The notes beneath the pieces were generated by a model, which searched no databases, had not been told where the DNA came from, and saw nothing but the letters and a program-made list of their open reading frames with translations. The position numbers and the translations under genes were made by a program. A stretch of DNA of 64,000 nt, taken from positions 2,542,001 to 2,606,000 of the forward strand of contig CP048715.1 of NCBI GenBank assembly GCA_022641835.1, read 5' to 3'. The stretch comes from Petasospora fabianii. Taxonomy: Eukaryota > Ascomycota > Saccharomycetes > Phaffomycetales > Wickerhamomycetaceae. Positions within the stretch are counted from its first letter, which is position 1, and every line of letters starts with the position of its first letter. Positions 49,731 to 59,899 of the stretch are shown in pieces.

Positions 49731-50100
49731 TGGAGAGTAGTTCGAGGTGGCAAATGGAGTGGTGGTGAGCAAGACATTGTGATAGAGTACGCGCACTTTA
49801 AGCATCGCAAAACATCCAAACACCAGTACAAATTCAGCGGGATACGAGCACTCCTTTGATAGTCACTAGAATAGTCAATTGCGAGAGTTTGATCGTCTGA
49901 TAGGCCATGATATATCAGGCTGTTCTCAACAGCGAGCTACAATAGGGATCTATCGAACTTGAAACAACAAGTATTGATGTCATGTAGTGTCATAAGAAGG
50001 AAAAATAAACATAAGATGTTATAAAAGCAAACCAAGCCATGCCGTACCGTATACCCAACCATTATCTTCAGATCGAAACCCTATGCTCGAAGTCATGTCA
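49731..50100. other. HRQ1 upstream region and FAS1-gene 3' flank
   Basis: The interval includes possible alternative HRQ1 start codons (49805). Beyond that it is non-coding and A/T-rich near 49990-50035. No other gene is seen. Confidence 0.5.
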
Positions 50101-50793
50101 TTAGACAAGAGCAGCAACAACAAGTGGCTTGTCAATAACCAGAATAGCACCATTGTCAACATTGGTAACAGACTCAACCTTCAACCACTCGTTGGACCCT
50201 TCGACAGCATTCACGTAGTAATCACCATCATCATTGACGAGCTTGATACGCTTACCGTTCAAAGTCTCCAACAAAGCGCCCTTCTGATTGTCTGAGTCAA
50301 GAGCTTCAAAAGGAACAGTACCGTCAATCATGTGGCTCTTGACGAAATCATCTGCGTTAGAAGCGATAGTGGCAGCGATTTCCTCTTCGGATTTGGAGTC
50401 ATCAACAGGGGTAGGGAACTGCCATGGTTTGAGGTTCAATGTTTCGATTCCAGCATCGCTTGGAGCAAAGACAACAGTTTGCTTCTTGCGATCGTTGCAT
50501 AACTGAGAGACAGCAACATCATCACGGACGTACCCTGCGAACACGCTGATGGCCCGGTTGGTGTTGATGCCTGAGGTGAGAAGGGTGGGACCACGCTGAG
50601 GCTCCTCACCCTCTGGGATGTAGATTGGAATGTTTGATGGTGGCTCTTGGAACAAAGGGGCTTGGTCGCCTGGAAGGTCTCGCTTTTTCTTGCCAGATGA
50701 CAGCTCAGCTTTGAGGCCACTAAGATCGAAGACGTTCTTGGCAGCCGTCGTTGAGGCGAGGATAGTGATGAGAGTGGCGACAGTGAGTTTCAT
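50101..50793 (-). CDS. Secreted/vacuolar FAS1 (fasciclin) domain protein
   Basis: A 230-residue protein with a signal peptide (MKLTVATLITILASTTAA), a short propeptide ending in a dibasic KKKR (about 35-38, a Kex2-type site) and one fasciclin domain. The domain shows QTVVFAPSDAGIETL (the FAS1 H1 box), a VKSHMIDGTVP block, LNGKRIKLV and the closing GAILVIDKPLVVA (H2-like). There is no C-terminal hydrophobic anchor, so it should be soluble in the lumen or secreted. A small FAS1 protein of unknown role exists in S. cerevisiae (YDR262W); orthology is not certain. The frame upstream of the ATG is open for 102 codons, but that part lacks protein-like character. Confidence 0.75.
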   Translation of the reverse strand: MKLTVATLITILASTTAAKNVFDLSGLKAELSSGKKKRDLPGDQAPLFQEPPSNIPIYIPEGEEPQRGPTLLTSGINTNRAISVFAGYVRDDVAVSQLCNDRKKQTVVFAPSDAGIETLNLKPWQFPTPVDDSKSEEEIAATIASNADDFVKSHMIDGTVPFEALDSDNQKGALLETLNGKRIKLVNDDGDYYVNAVEGSNEWLKVESVTNVDNGAILVIDKPLVVAALV

Positions 50794-51098
50794 GATGGTG
50801 GATTGCCTTGTCTTCGAGATAATATGATGCTGGTCAGGTGTAAAGTGGGTGACACTTTTAAGTTGCCGTGGTGATTCAATTCCTGTCAGAGGTTTCGCGG
50901 CTCGGATTACCCAGCTAATCACGTGCATAGACAGCAGTTCCGACCGCTGGATCCCGATCGAGGCGGGTCTAGACAGACTCTCCACGCGTATCTTCATAAA
51001 CATTTGACAAGTCAAAGCCCACAACGAGCCCCCATAGGCCAAGATCTTCCACTGTCCTTCTCCATAAGTCCGGGAAACAACAGGCACCTTTTTTAGCA
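50794..51098. promoter_or_regulatory. Divergent promoter of the FAS1 gene and APL1
   Basis: 305 bp between two start codons in opposite directions. No known element is assigned. Confidence 0.5.
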
Positions 51099-53227
51099 AT
51101 GAGTGAAAATAAGGTGTTCACGAAGGTGAGTGCTAATCGACATCGCAACAAGACTTCGTTCTATGGAAAGCCATTGGCGGATTATGGACGAGTTCCTTTA
51201 CCCACTTGATACTAACAGTTCTTTCTTAGGCCCGTGCCTCGGACCTTTCTGCCGAACTCCAGCAGATTGAAAAGAAGAAGGCTGGTATTTCCAAACGCAA
51301 GGCCGTGATGAAGCGGATCATTGCCAACATGACAATGGGGAACCATGAGATGATCAACCTTTTCCCGGATGTTTGCAGATTGTTCGAGATCTCAGATATG
51401 GAGATGAAGAGGATGTGTTACCATTACATTAACACATATGCACTGGCCAAACCCGAGCTGGCATTGAGTATCCTTCCTATTGTCATTAGTGACTGTCGTT
51501 CCGACTCTCCGATTCTTGTTTCTCTTGCAGTGAGAAACCTCGCATCCATACCCATGAAGGAATACATCAGAGAATCTGTCAGGCCGATTAGAGGCTTACT
51601 ACAACATAAAGATGCATTCCTGAGGAAGACTGCCTGCTATGGTGTTGCCAGGATCTACGAAAAGGATCCACAACTCGTTAAGTGCGAGGGTCTCATTGAT
51701 GACCTATTCCAATCACTGGGAGATGTCAACCCAGCAGTTGTTGCTGCTGCTCTTACTGTGCTCAGTGATCTCGAAGAAAAAGGCAACGACGTCAAGTTAC
51801 AGCTTAACAAGCCACAAGCCACTGCCATTGCCGATCTCCTCTCTAGGACTGACGAGTGGTGTCAGAGAGCCATTCTTAATTCTCTCCTCAACTTTGTGCC
51901 CCAAACACACGAAGATGCTGAGATTATGATCGACAAGACCATGCCTTTGCTTCAACACACCAATTCATCTGTTGTTATTAATGCATTCAAGGCCCTTCTT
52001 TATTTCCTTAACTACGTTGATCACATCGATGAGTACATCACCAAGAAACTCTCCAGTGCACTTACATCCATCCTTTCAAAGCCAGCTGAACTTCAATTCC
52101 TTGCTCTCAGAAACGTTATTCTACTTATTCTCTCCAAGCCCGAGCTCATTCCATTTGATGTCAAAGTTTTCTTCGTGGAGTACAACGATCCAATCTACGT
52201 GAAGGATACCAAACTTGAGATTATTTACCTTCTTGCCAATGAATCTAACCTTGAGACCGTTCTATCAGAACTTGAAGAGTACGGCACGGATGTTGATGTG
52301 CAGATGTCACGAAAAGCCATTCGTGCTATTGGAAATCTGGCTGTTAAGTTGGATACTGCAGCAAAGACATGCGTGGATGTCCTTCTCAGTCTTGCTAGTT
52401 CCGGAATTGACTACGTTGTGCAGGAGGCCGTTATGGCATTCAAGAACGTGCTCAGAAAGTACGATACGTTCGATGGAATCGTCAAGGACATTTTCACATT
52501 TGGCGATAAGGTTGAAGAACCTGAGGCTAAATGCGCTTTGATTTGGATTGTGGGTCAATACTGCCAAGTCATTCATAAAAGTGAGAGTGTCTTGGCTGAT
52601 CTAACCTACACCTTCAAAGATGATCCTACTGACGTTCAGCTGGCGTCCCTAACTGCTGCAGTCAAATTGTTCATCAGGAGACCCGAAGTTGGCCAGAACT
52701 TAGTGCTGAAGTTGCTGAAGGCCGCTACCGAGAACGTGGATCATCCAGACGTCAGAGACAGGGGCTTCTTCTACTGGCGTTTGCTCTCCTCCCAGGACAA
52801 ATATCCCGGTACTGCCAAGGAGGTTATTGATGCTGAACTTCCGCCAATATCCAGTGATAATGAACAGCTAGATTCAGCTATCTTGGAGGAACTGGAATTG
52901 AACGTTGGTACGTTGGCTTCGGTCTACCTGAAGCCTGTGGGTCAAGTGTTCAGACTTGCCAAAAGAAAGTCCGTGACAGACAGTCCTGCCAGAACACACA
53001 TCAAGAGTTCATCTGCTTCTTCTGCGCAGAGTCGTATTCGCACGAGCACAACGTCGTCATCAACGAGCTCAGATAGGGCTAGTCAACCCGAGAGACATAT
53101 TGATGATTATGATGTTCCTGCCCTGAACGTAAAGCCGGTGAAAAAGCAATCTGGCCTTGCTCGCAAACTGACTATGAGTAAGACCTCCCTAGGAAGGAAG
53201 ATGTCAATAAGAGGAGCCTTCAATTGA
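51099..53227 (+). CDS. APL1: AP-2 adaptor beta subunit Apl1, two exons
   Basis: A 674-residue large subunit of the AP-2 clathrin adaptor, acting in cargo selection at the plasma membrane. Exon 1 is 51099-51125 (nine codons, MSENKVFTK); the intron is 51126-51229 (104 nt; GTGAGT, TACTAAC, TTAG); exon 2 is 51230-53227. The joined N-terminus MSENKVFTKARASDL aligns with yeast Apl1 (MSDQKVFARYKANEI), separating it from Apl2 of AP-1. The helical-solenoid trunk includes EYNDPIYVKDTKLEIIYLLAN and DVQMSRKAIRAIGNLAVKLD, very similar to Apl1. The C-terminus has DDYD followed by basic, Ser-rich KLTMSK...RKMSIR, as in Apl1. The appendage domain is missing, as is usual for yeast beta subunits. Confidence 0.93.
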
Positions 53228-53450
53228 TCTGCATATGAATTAACGTTAACTTATTTACTCAAGAGCTGTAGCTGCGCGATAGCTGAATTTGACACTTGTA
53301 TGGTAGTTGTTCGACCCTGTATTCATAGTTCTACAGGTATATATGGGCCAGCCTTGACGGCCATGTTATAAAGGTATATGAAACTAACACCATTTCTATT
53401 GCAAAGCCATTCGTATAATTGTAATAGTACATAGACAAACATGGGTATCA

Positions 53451-56400
53451 TCATAGAGATTTCTCGATCTCTTCAAATCTCTTAACACTGTGCTCCTCAA
53501 GAAGAACAGCATCATTGAATACTGATGAACCATCCTCGTTGTAGAACTTGGCATTGCTGTAAATTCTCATCACTTGCTCCTTGAATTCATCAAAAGATTT
53601 CATTCTCTTTGACTTGACCCTCTTTCTGACAGTGTTGATAGCGACCGGCTTGGAGATGACCTTGTAGTAATCAGCGAAGACCTTCTTTGACGGTAGATCG
53701 ATGAAGTATTCGGATAACAAGTGACCATCAGTCTCATCAGTCATGCTCTGAAGTTCATCCAACAGCTCTAGAGCAGGACCAGTCCAGTTGGCAGCCTCCT
53801 TCTTAGGTTTCTTAGCAACGGACGTGTCTTCCTCATCATCATCGAGGACGCTTTCATCATACTTGGCATCAGCAGTAGCACTTCTGGATCTCTTAGCACG
53901 GCCATTGGTTGGTGGTGTCACCTCAGCTTCAGGTTCCTCCTCGTCAAGATCAATACCACCGGACGCCCTCTTTTTTCTTCTCTCAGCAGACTTTCGCTTA
54001 CGCTCAATGGCAGCCTCGACTGTGTCCTCATCATCATCCATGGCCATCAGCCACTGCTCCTCTGTCAAACCATCGTCGTAGTAGACACGTTTCTTCTCTC
54101 TGGTGCGGCCAAGCTCCTTGTCCTCAACCTCGAAATGGTGATCAATGTCCTCAGTGAATATCTCTGGCAACTCAGCATCCGTTAAGAGTCTCTCCTTCCA
54201 GCCACCACGTCTGCTTTGAATCTTTTCAGCAGTGACTCTCTCGAGGTCCATCTTGGAAAAGAGTTCCCTCTCTGCGTCGTTTCTGGCCAATGTGTCGTTA
54301 AGGTCATCATCATCCATTTCACCATCCTCATCGTTATTTCTGCGGCCCTCGTTCTCCAACAACTGCTTCAAGAATGCCTCCTGCTCTTCGGAAGTGGACT
54401 TGTTATCGAATTTACCAGCCTGGATGACCTTCCCATCAATGTCCAACTTCTGCAACGCTCTCTCCAAAATGACCTCCTCAACGGTATCGGATGTAACCAA
54501 TCTTAAGATTCTGACCTCATTCTTCTGGCCAATTCTGTGAGCACGATCCTGGGCCTGCAAATCTTGATGAGGGTTCCAATCAGAGTCGAAGATGATAACA
54601 GTATCAGCAGACTGCAAGTTCAAACCCAAACCACCGGCTCTAGTGGACAACAAGAAACAGAAGTATTCCGATTCTGGTTTGTTAAAGACCTTCAACATAC
54701 CAGTACGGTCATCAGCCTTAGTAGAACCATCCAATCTCAAGTATTGCATATCCTTGTATCTCAAATAGTCCTCCATGATATCCATAACTTGTGTCATTTG
54801 GAAGAACATCAAGACCTTGTGACCACTGGCCTTAAACTTTGGAAGAACCCTGTCCAAGATTTCGAACTTACCACTGCATCTCCACATCATGTCTGTGGTC
54901 TCTCTAGTTGGGTTTATGACATTCTCGACCTCTTCAAAGACATATGGGTGGTTACAGATCTTTCTCAACTGCATGATCTTGTTGTTCAAACCCTTGATAC
55001 CAGACTTGGTAGCGCCACTGGCGCCAGCACCAACAAACAAGGCATTGTGTTTCAACATCTGCTGGTACAAAACGTACTGCAATCCAGAGAGCTTACACTT
55101 TATAACTTTCTCAACTTTATCTGGCAAGTCCTTTTCGACCTCCTTCTTCAAACGACGCAACAAGAATGGTCTTAAGACCTTGTGCAATCTTCTGATGACA
55201 AGTAATGTTTCTTCTTCTGAGAGTTCAATCTTCTCCTGACCACCGGCACTGTCAAATGGTGTGTTGAACCATTCGTCGAAGGTCTTTTGGGAGTTGAACA
55301 CCTTTGGAAGGACAAAGTTCAACAATGCCCACAATTCTGGCAAGTTATTCTGCAATGGAGTACCGGTCAAAATCAATCTGTTCTTGGTATGATAGTACTG
55401 AGCGATGGTAGCTGACAACTTGGAGTTGGCGTTCTTCATACGATGACCCTCATCGATAATCATATGGACCCATCTCAACTTACTTAACACCGGACGATCC
55501 TTAATGATGTACTCGAACGTGGTCAACAACACATTGAAATTACCAGCTCTGACATCAGGGCCCAAGTTTTTACGCTGTTGTGGAGTACCTTTGTACACGA
55601 TGGTCTTCAAAGACGGAGCCCACTTTTCAAACTCCAACGTCCAGTTGGTGATGGTGGACAATGGAACAATGACCAAGAATGGACCATTCTGCTTCTTCTT
55701 TTCAACCAAATATGTGATCAAAGACAAAGTCTGAATGGTTTTACCCAAACCCATCTCATCAGCCAAGATACCGTTCAAGTGGTTATTGTAGAGAGAAACC
55801 ATCCACTGTAAACCCTTGAGCTGATACTCTTTCAAAGTACCACCAACGAGAATGGATGGTTGTTCCTTGATCTCTTCCTTGACTCTATGGGCAACTTCAA
55901 AGTAGTCGATCTTTTCTCTCTCTTCATCAGTGATCTCAACTGTTTCACCGTTAGCCATCTTAGCTTCAGCTTGTTGCGTCTGGACTGCACGAGCCAAAGA
56001 GTCCAAGAAGGAGTTGGTCTGTTTCAACAAGTGTGTAATTCTGGTATCCTTGGTTTGGTCAAGCAACTTCAAGTAGGCCTCCTCATCGTTGGCCTTCAAA
56101 GCTTGCAAACGCTGTCTAGCAGTCTTCTCCAATTTCTTACTCTCATCTTTTTCAATCTGGGAGTGCATCTGAACGATAGACTTGGCGAAGTGGTGCTTTC
56201 TAGATATTCTGTCCTCCTTGTCTTCCAGAACGGCAGCAGTGTAGTCCAAGATCTTTTGGACTTTTTGCTGATGGAGAGCTTGTTCAACACGCTGCTTTTC
56301 TAATTTCTGCTGCTTCTCAAGCTCCTCAACCAATCTGGCCGTCTGCTTGGCAACGATCTTTGGTCTCACCTGAAGAGATCTCTGAGCAGATTGTGTGATT

Positions 56401-57212
56401 GGATGCGCCTTCAAGTAGTCCACGGATGTATGTGCTTTCGCACCGATTGAATACAACAAGTTCTGTCTGATGGACTTTTGCTTGTTGAGTAATCTCAAAG
56501 ACTTGAGCTCGATGAGTGCCTTGATCTTCAAGTCATCGGCATATTTTGTCAAATCGTCAGCAGCATCAAACTCAGCCTCATCAGTTTTGATTGCACCAAG
56601 ATTAGAAGGGAGTTTCTCTAATTCCTGAACTCTTTCATCAATCTTACCCAAGATCAGTCTTTCTGTTTCTGGGGTGCCCACGGTTCTGGTTGACACATCT
56701 GGTGAGGCGTTGCTAAATCTGTCTTTGACACCCAATTTCAAGAGTCTCTCTGGGAGGTCAGTGACGGTCTTCAATACGGAAAGATTGGTGCCAATTGAAG
56801 TTGTTGTCTCTTTCTGCGTAGCAAAGTTGAGTCTCTCTTGGATGGCTTCCGGAACATCAAGGTTCTTAGAGAGGAACTGAAAGGCGACAAGTTGGTCACG
56901 AAGTGTCTCAGCACTGTACTGGGTCTTCTTGCTTGCTCTGTTCTTCTCCTGGGCAGCTCTGAGCCGTTCTCTCTTTTGGGTGTAGTCCTGCTGCTGTCTG
57001 CTAACCTGATGCAACATCTTTTCAATAGCAGCCTGTTCATCAGGATTGAGGTTGTGCTCACGAAGAGACTTCAGTCTGAGGACAAAAGCGTGCAGTTCAT
57101 CGGTGGAGCGTGGGATCGTGAAGTGGAAAACCTTCTTCTGTGGAGAGGATTCAGGGGCAATAGTGGTGTTTCCCTCTGAGCTCAACGGCACAGGCTGGGG
57201 AGTGCTCGACAT
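53451..57212 (-). CDS. STH1: RSC chromatin-remodelling ATPase Sth1 (SWI2/SNF2 family)
   Basis: A 1253-residue SNF2-family ATPase. The short N-terminus, without the long Gln-rich extension of Snf2, favours Sth1, the essential catalytic subunit of RSC. A QLQ-like stretch lies near 107-120, the HSA region that binds actin-related proteins at about 285-360, then the ATPase: Walker A DEMGLGKT (485-492) and DEGH (587-590). LILTGTPLQNN and the C-lobe QAQDRAHRIGQ follow. The SnAC region comes next, and an acidic/basic segment leads to a C-terminal bromodomain (about the last 90 residues) with DYYKVISKPVAI and the acetyl-lysine Asn in AKFYNEDGS. It is divergent from a PPR-like gene. Confidence 0.95.
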   Translation of the reverse strand: MSSTPQPVPLSSEGNTTIAPESSPQKKVFHFTIPRSTDELHAFVLRLKSLREHNLNPDEQAAIEKMLHQVSRQQQDYTQKRERLRAAQEKNRASKKTQYSAETLRDQLVAFQFLSKNLDVPEAIQERLNFATQKETTTSIGTNLSVLKTVTDLPERLLKLGVKDRFSNASPDVSTRTVGTPETERLILGKIDERVQELEKLPSNLGAIKTDEAEFDAADDLTKYADDLKIKALIELKSLRLLNKQKSIRQNLLYSIGAKAHTSVDYLKAHPITQSAQRSLQVRPKIVAKQTARLVEELEKQQKLEKQRVEQALHQQKVQKILDYTAAVLEDKEDRISRKHHFAKSIVQMHSQIEKDESKKLEKTARQRLQALKANDEEAYLKLLDQTKDTRITHLLKQTNSFLDSLARAVQTQQAEAKMANGETVEITDEEREKIDYFEVAHRVKEEIKEQPSILVGGTLKEYQLKGLQWMVSLYNNHLNGILADEMGLGKTIQTLSLITYLVEKKKQNGPFLVIVPLSTITNWTLEFEKWAPSLKTIVYKGTPQQRKNLGPDVRAGNFNVLLTTFEYIIKDRPVLSKLRWVHMIIDEGHRMKNANSKLSATIAQYYHTKNRLILTGTPLQNNLPELWALLNFVLPKVFNSQKTFDEWFNTPFDSAGGQEKIELSEEETLLVIRRLHKVLRPFLLRRLKKEVEKDLPDKVEKVIKCKLSGLQYVLYQQMLKHNALFVGAGASGATKSGIKGLNNKIMQLRKICNHPYVFEEVENVINPTRETTDMMWRCSGKFEILDRVLPKFKASGHKVLMFFQMTQVMDIMEDYLRYKDMQYLRLDGSTKADDRTGMLKVFNKPESEYFCFLLSTRAGGLGLNLQSADTVIIFDSDWNPHQDLQAQDRAHRIGQKNEVRILRLVTSDTVEEVILERALQKLDIDGKVIQAGKFDNKSTSEEQEAFLKQLLENEGRRNNDEDGEMDDDDLNDTLARNDAERELFSKMDLERVTAEKIQSRRGGWKERLLTDAELPEIFTEDIDHHFEVEDKELGRTREKKRVYYDDGLTEEQWLMAMDDDEDTVEAAIERKRKSAERRKKRASGGIDLDEEEPEAEVTPPTNGRAKRSRSATADAKYDESVLDDDEEDTSVAKKPKKEAANWTGPALELLDELQSMTDETDGHLLSEYFIDLPSKKVFADYYKVISKPVAINTVRKRVKSKRMKSFDEFKEQVMRIYSNAKFYNEDGSSVFNDAVLLEEHSVKRFEEIEKSL

Positions 57213-57615
57213 GGTGGAAGGGAGGTGCAGCGTTCAAAGCAATCGCCACCTGAAACAGTGAATGGGGAGCAAAGTGCGGATATGAACAAAGCTGAGCGCG
57301 GCGCTTGGTTTGGTGGGCCAATTGGTAGTTCGGTGTGGTGAGAACCGCCGCGTGTACTGATGTTAATCTGCGCGCAGATTGGTCTTGTTGATCAACGCGT
57401 TGTTGTTGATGAAGCTATAGGCGCCCTTCATTTTTGGCTTGAACACGCCGACGCGAAAAAAAAATCGCGAGTAAGGCCGGGTGACCTTTTTAGAGAGCGC
57501 GAGCGTGGAGTGGTCCTACCAATTTTGCGGGGAAAGGTACATCGAATGATTCTTGTTCTCTTGTGTCCGGGCTGCAGACTATCTGGTTAGCTAGACTGAC
57601 TATTCCTTGGTTACA
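57213..57615. promoter_or_regulatory. Divergent promoter of STH1 and the PPR-like gene
   Basis: 400 bp between opposed start codons. It includes a GGCCAATTGG CCAAT-type sequence near 57317, an A-run near 57457-57465 and CGCG-rich segments. A CCGGGTGACC at about 57477 resembles a Reb1-type site only loosely. Confidence 0.4.
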
Positions 57616-58998
57616 ATGAGTCAGCTTCGTCAGTTTACACTGGACCTATTGTCAAAGCCGGCAAAATATGCCTCATTGGACGCTTTGCTCTATGCACGCC
57701 CCGATATCGCTGCTGGCATCCCCGCATTCAAGCATCAACTGCCCATCAACCAGAATCAAAGGGAAGTACGATCTCAAAGATACTCGATTCCTCGTCCAGG
57801 CTACCCATTTGTGCCCAAGGATAAGTACTATACATTTTTGAGAGAACTATATCCACTGGCTGGTACAAAGGTCCACCACAACAGGCTGTACTCAGCATTC
57901 ATCGCTCTCCCCAAACCGCAACCTCTTCATGTTTCTGCTCATCACTTTGAGGATCTAATGGATCGTTTTATGAGCGTGGAGGGGGCTCATGGACGGACGG
58001 CTGGGTCACAATCCTTTGCACGGATTTTGACGGCGATGCAAAAGGCTGGATTCCCTGTGAGCACCAAGGAGTTCAATACATTCTTATTCCTCAAGCATTA
58101 TGATGAAAAGAACGTTGTCAATATCAAGAGAGATTGGATGTCCTTTGGTCGAGTGCTGAGAGATACAAGCTCTATGAACATCTTCCTAAGGTATGCTGTA
58201 AAGTTTGATGATTACACTTTCTTCAAGGACATTCTAGACTTTATGAAGAAGGAGGGCATCAAACTGGATCGAATGTCGTACGATTGTGTGCTGAGATATC
58301 TTGGAGGCAATGTTGATCAAGATGATGCAGTTGACTTGCTCTATGGGATTATGAGAGATAGTATCGTGTTTGATATCTCCATCATCAACACTGTGCTTCA
58401 ATCTATGGCGCGAGCTGATGATATTGAAGGTATAGAAGAGGTTGTTTCCGCCATTGTTAAGCTTAAGGCTCCGCCAAGACCAATGGCTGATGCGACATCT
58501 AGACGTGAGAACTCATCACTCATGATGTATATCGACTCACTAAAGATTCAGAAGGATTGCTCATTGCTGTTTGCACCGGCGCCGACACTTGAGACGTTCA
58601 AGCCACTGATCACACACTACTTGTCTCGTGAGAGCTTCCAACCATACAAGCTCATTTCGATGTTCGAGACGATGGTACGCTACAATGTTAGACTCACCGC
58701 CAAGCAGCTGAAGATCGCACTTCGATCATTTCGTGAGCATAATGTGGATGTTCATGGCCAACTTAGGCTCATCAATGTGTTCATTCATGACAACAGGCTC
58801 AGACTGGACTCTAAGCTGTATAGTGAACTTTTGGCCATGTGCCAAAAGAGTGCAAGATTTGGGGATGAGACTGTGAACGATATTGAGGAGAGCTGGCAAA
58901 GTGAAAAGACGATGCCTTATTGGAAGAGACGTGATGTGGGTTCGGATATGGATGCCTTGGCTCTACATACCGTTGGAAGGCTTATGGCGGTCTTGTGA
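57616..58998 (+). CDS. PPR-like helical-repeat protein, probably mitochondrial
   Basis: A 460-residue protein that I cannot assign to a named family. Most of it looks alpha-helical with spacing like pentatricopeptide repeats: FFKDILDFMKKEGIKLDRMSYDCVLRYL, then DDAVDLLYGIMRDSIVFDISIINTVLQ, fit two successive repeats in the PPR style (helix pair with a Tyr/Asn-containing second helix). The N-terminus (MSQLRQFTLDLLSKPAKYAS) is basic, Ser/Leu-rich and lacks early acidic residues, which suits a mitochondrial presequence. Yeast PPR proteins act in mitochondrial RNA processing and translation, so that is the likely setting. The start at 57616 is the first ATG; the track upstream begins with TTG. Confidence 0.6.
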   Translation: MSQLRQFTLDLLSKPAKYASLDALLYARPDIAAGIPAFKHQLPINQNQREVRSQRYSIPRPGYPFVPKDKYYTFLRELYPLAGTKVHHNRLYSAFIALPKPQPLHVSAHHFEDLMDRFMSVEGAHGRTAGSQSFARILTAMQKAGFPVSTKEFNTFLFLKHYDEKNVVNIKRDWMSFGRVLRDTSSMNIFLRYAVKFDDYTFFKDILDFMKKEGIKLDRMSYDCVLRYLGGNVDQDDAVDLLYGIMRDSIVFDISIINTVLQSMARADDIEGIEEVVSAIVKLKAPPRPMADATSRRENSSLMMYIDSLKIQKDCSLLFAPAPTLETFKPLITHYLSRESFQPYKLISMFETMVRYNVRLTAKQLKIALRSFREHNVDVHGQLRLINVFIHDNRLRLDSKLYSELLAMCQKSARFGDETVNDIEESWQSEKTMPYWKRRDVGSDMDALALHTVGRLMAVL

Positions 58999-59899
58999 AT
59001 AGAGGGCGGCCACTGATGCTCAGACAAGTCCCGATTTTCACTGCTAAATATCAGATACTCAAGTTTGTAGTATCGCCTCTGAATTATCATGCTCTCCCTC
59101 TATTCGGTTATGAGTATGACAAGAGTGACACACCCCACAAACAATGTGGCCTTGACAGTTAGCACCAGATTAGCTCTCGAGCTTTCGAGCCTCGTCGCCC
59201 TAAGAAGTAGATCCCGGTCGGTGTCCCAAAATGGGTTGCACATGCGGCACATGTGGCGCGTACCATTCCCCGATCTTATCATGTGGGGGGACCAATCAAC
59301 AGGCTAGCGCAGTGAGTGCAGCGAGGCAGCGAGGCAGAGAGGACCAAGGGCCACTGGAGCATTGTGAGACGTGGTGGTGTCCATGAAGGTGGGAGTAGGT
59401 CAGTAGTATATATCTTCATTTTTTTTTGTCCCACAGTAGCGAGAACCGCATCTGGCTAAATCTTTGACCTTTGAGAGCTTATCCTAGCTTTGATCTTCGT
59501 GGTATTCGATCCCGCGGGAATCCGCACTCTTTGATCAAAGTTGGCCCTCGAACGTCAGGTCCAGCCTGGCACCCCGCTGATAAGCATCTTCGGGCTGTAC
59601 CATTTGTAGGAGGGACCACAGAGTGGAAAAAGAAATAACTTCACTTGTTATCGTATTTCCACCCATTATCCGCGTTCCTGGTGCTCATACGCTCGTAGTT
59701 CACATCTCTGCTTTGCTTCTGGCTGCCTGTTGACTTCATAGGCAACACCTGCGTCGTCCATATCTGGAACTTACAAGCCGGGCATCTCCCAGGCCGCTCT
59801 CTGATATAAAGAACTTCAAGATCCCACGATATTCAGTCGACAGAAGCATCAAGACCATCCAGAACAGCAGCACCACTCCCATCACAGATACACATCATC
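58999..59899. promoter_or_regulatory. UGA4 upstream region with four GATAA cores, a CG palindrome and a TATA box
   Basis: GATAAG occurs on the minus strand at 59478-59483 and on plus at 59579-59584; GATAAC (minus, 59647-59652) and GATAAT (minus, 59665-59670) are further GATAA cores. They lie 230-425 bp upstream of the permease. The 10-bp palindrome TCCCGCGGGA is at 59510-59519, beside a GGAATCCGC half-site that resembles the Uga3 core (GCGGATT). TATAAA at 59805-59810 is 90 bp before the start. S. cerevisiae UGA4 is controlled by GATA factors, Uga3 and Dal81, so the arrangement fits. Element function is inferred. Confidence 0.55.

Noticed and set aside
50794-51099. 102-codon upstream extension of the FAS1 protein
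   Set aside because: It would bury the signal peptide and overlap the APL1 start; the ATG at 50793 directly precedes a clean signal peptide.
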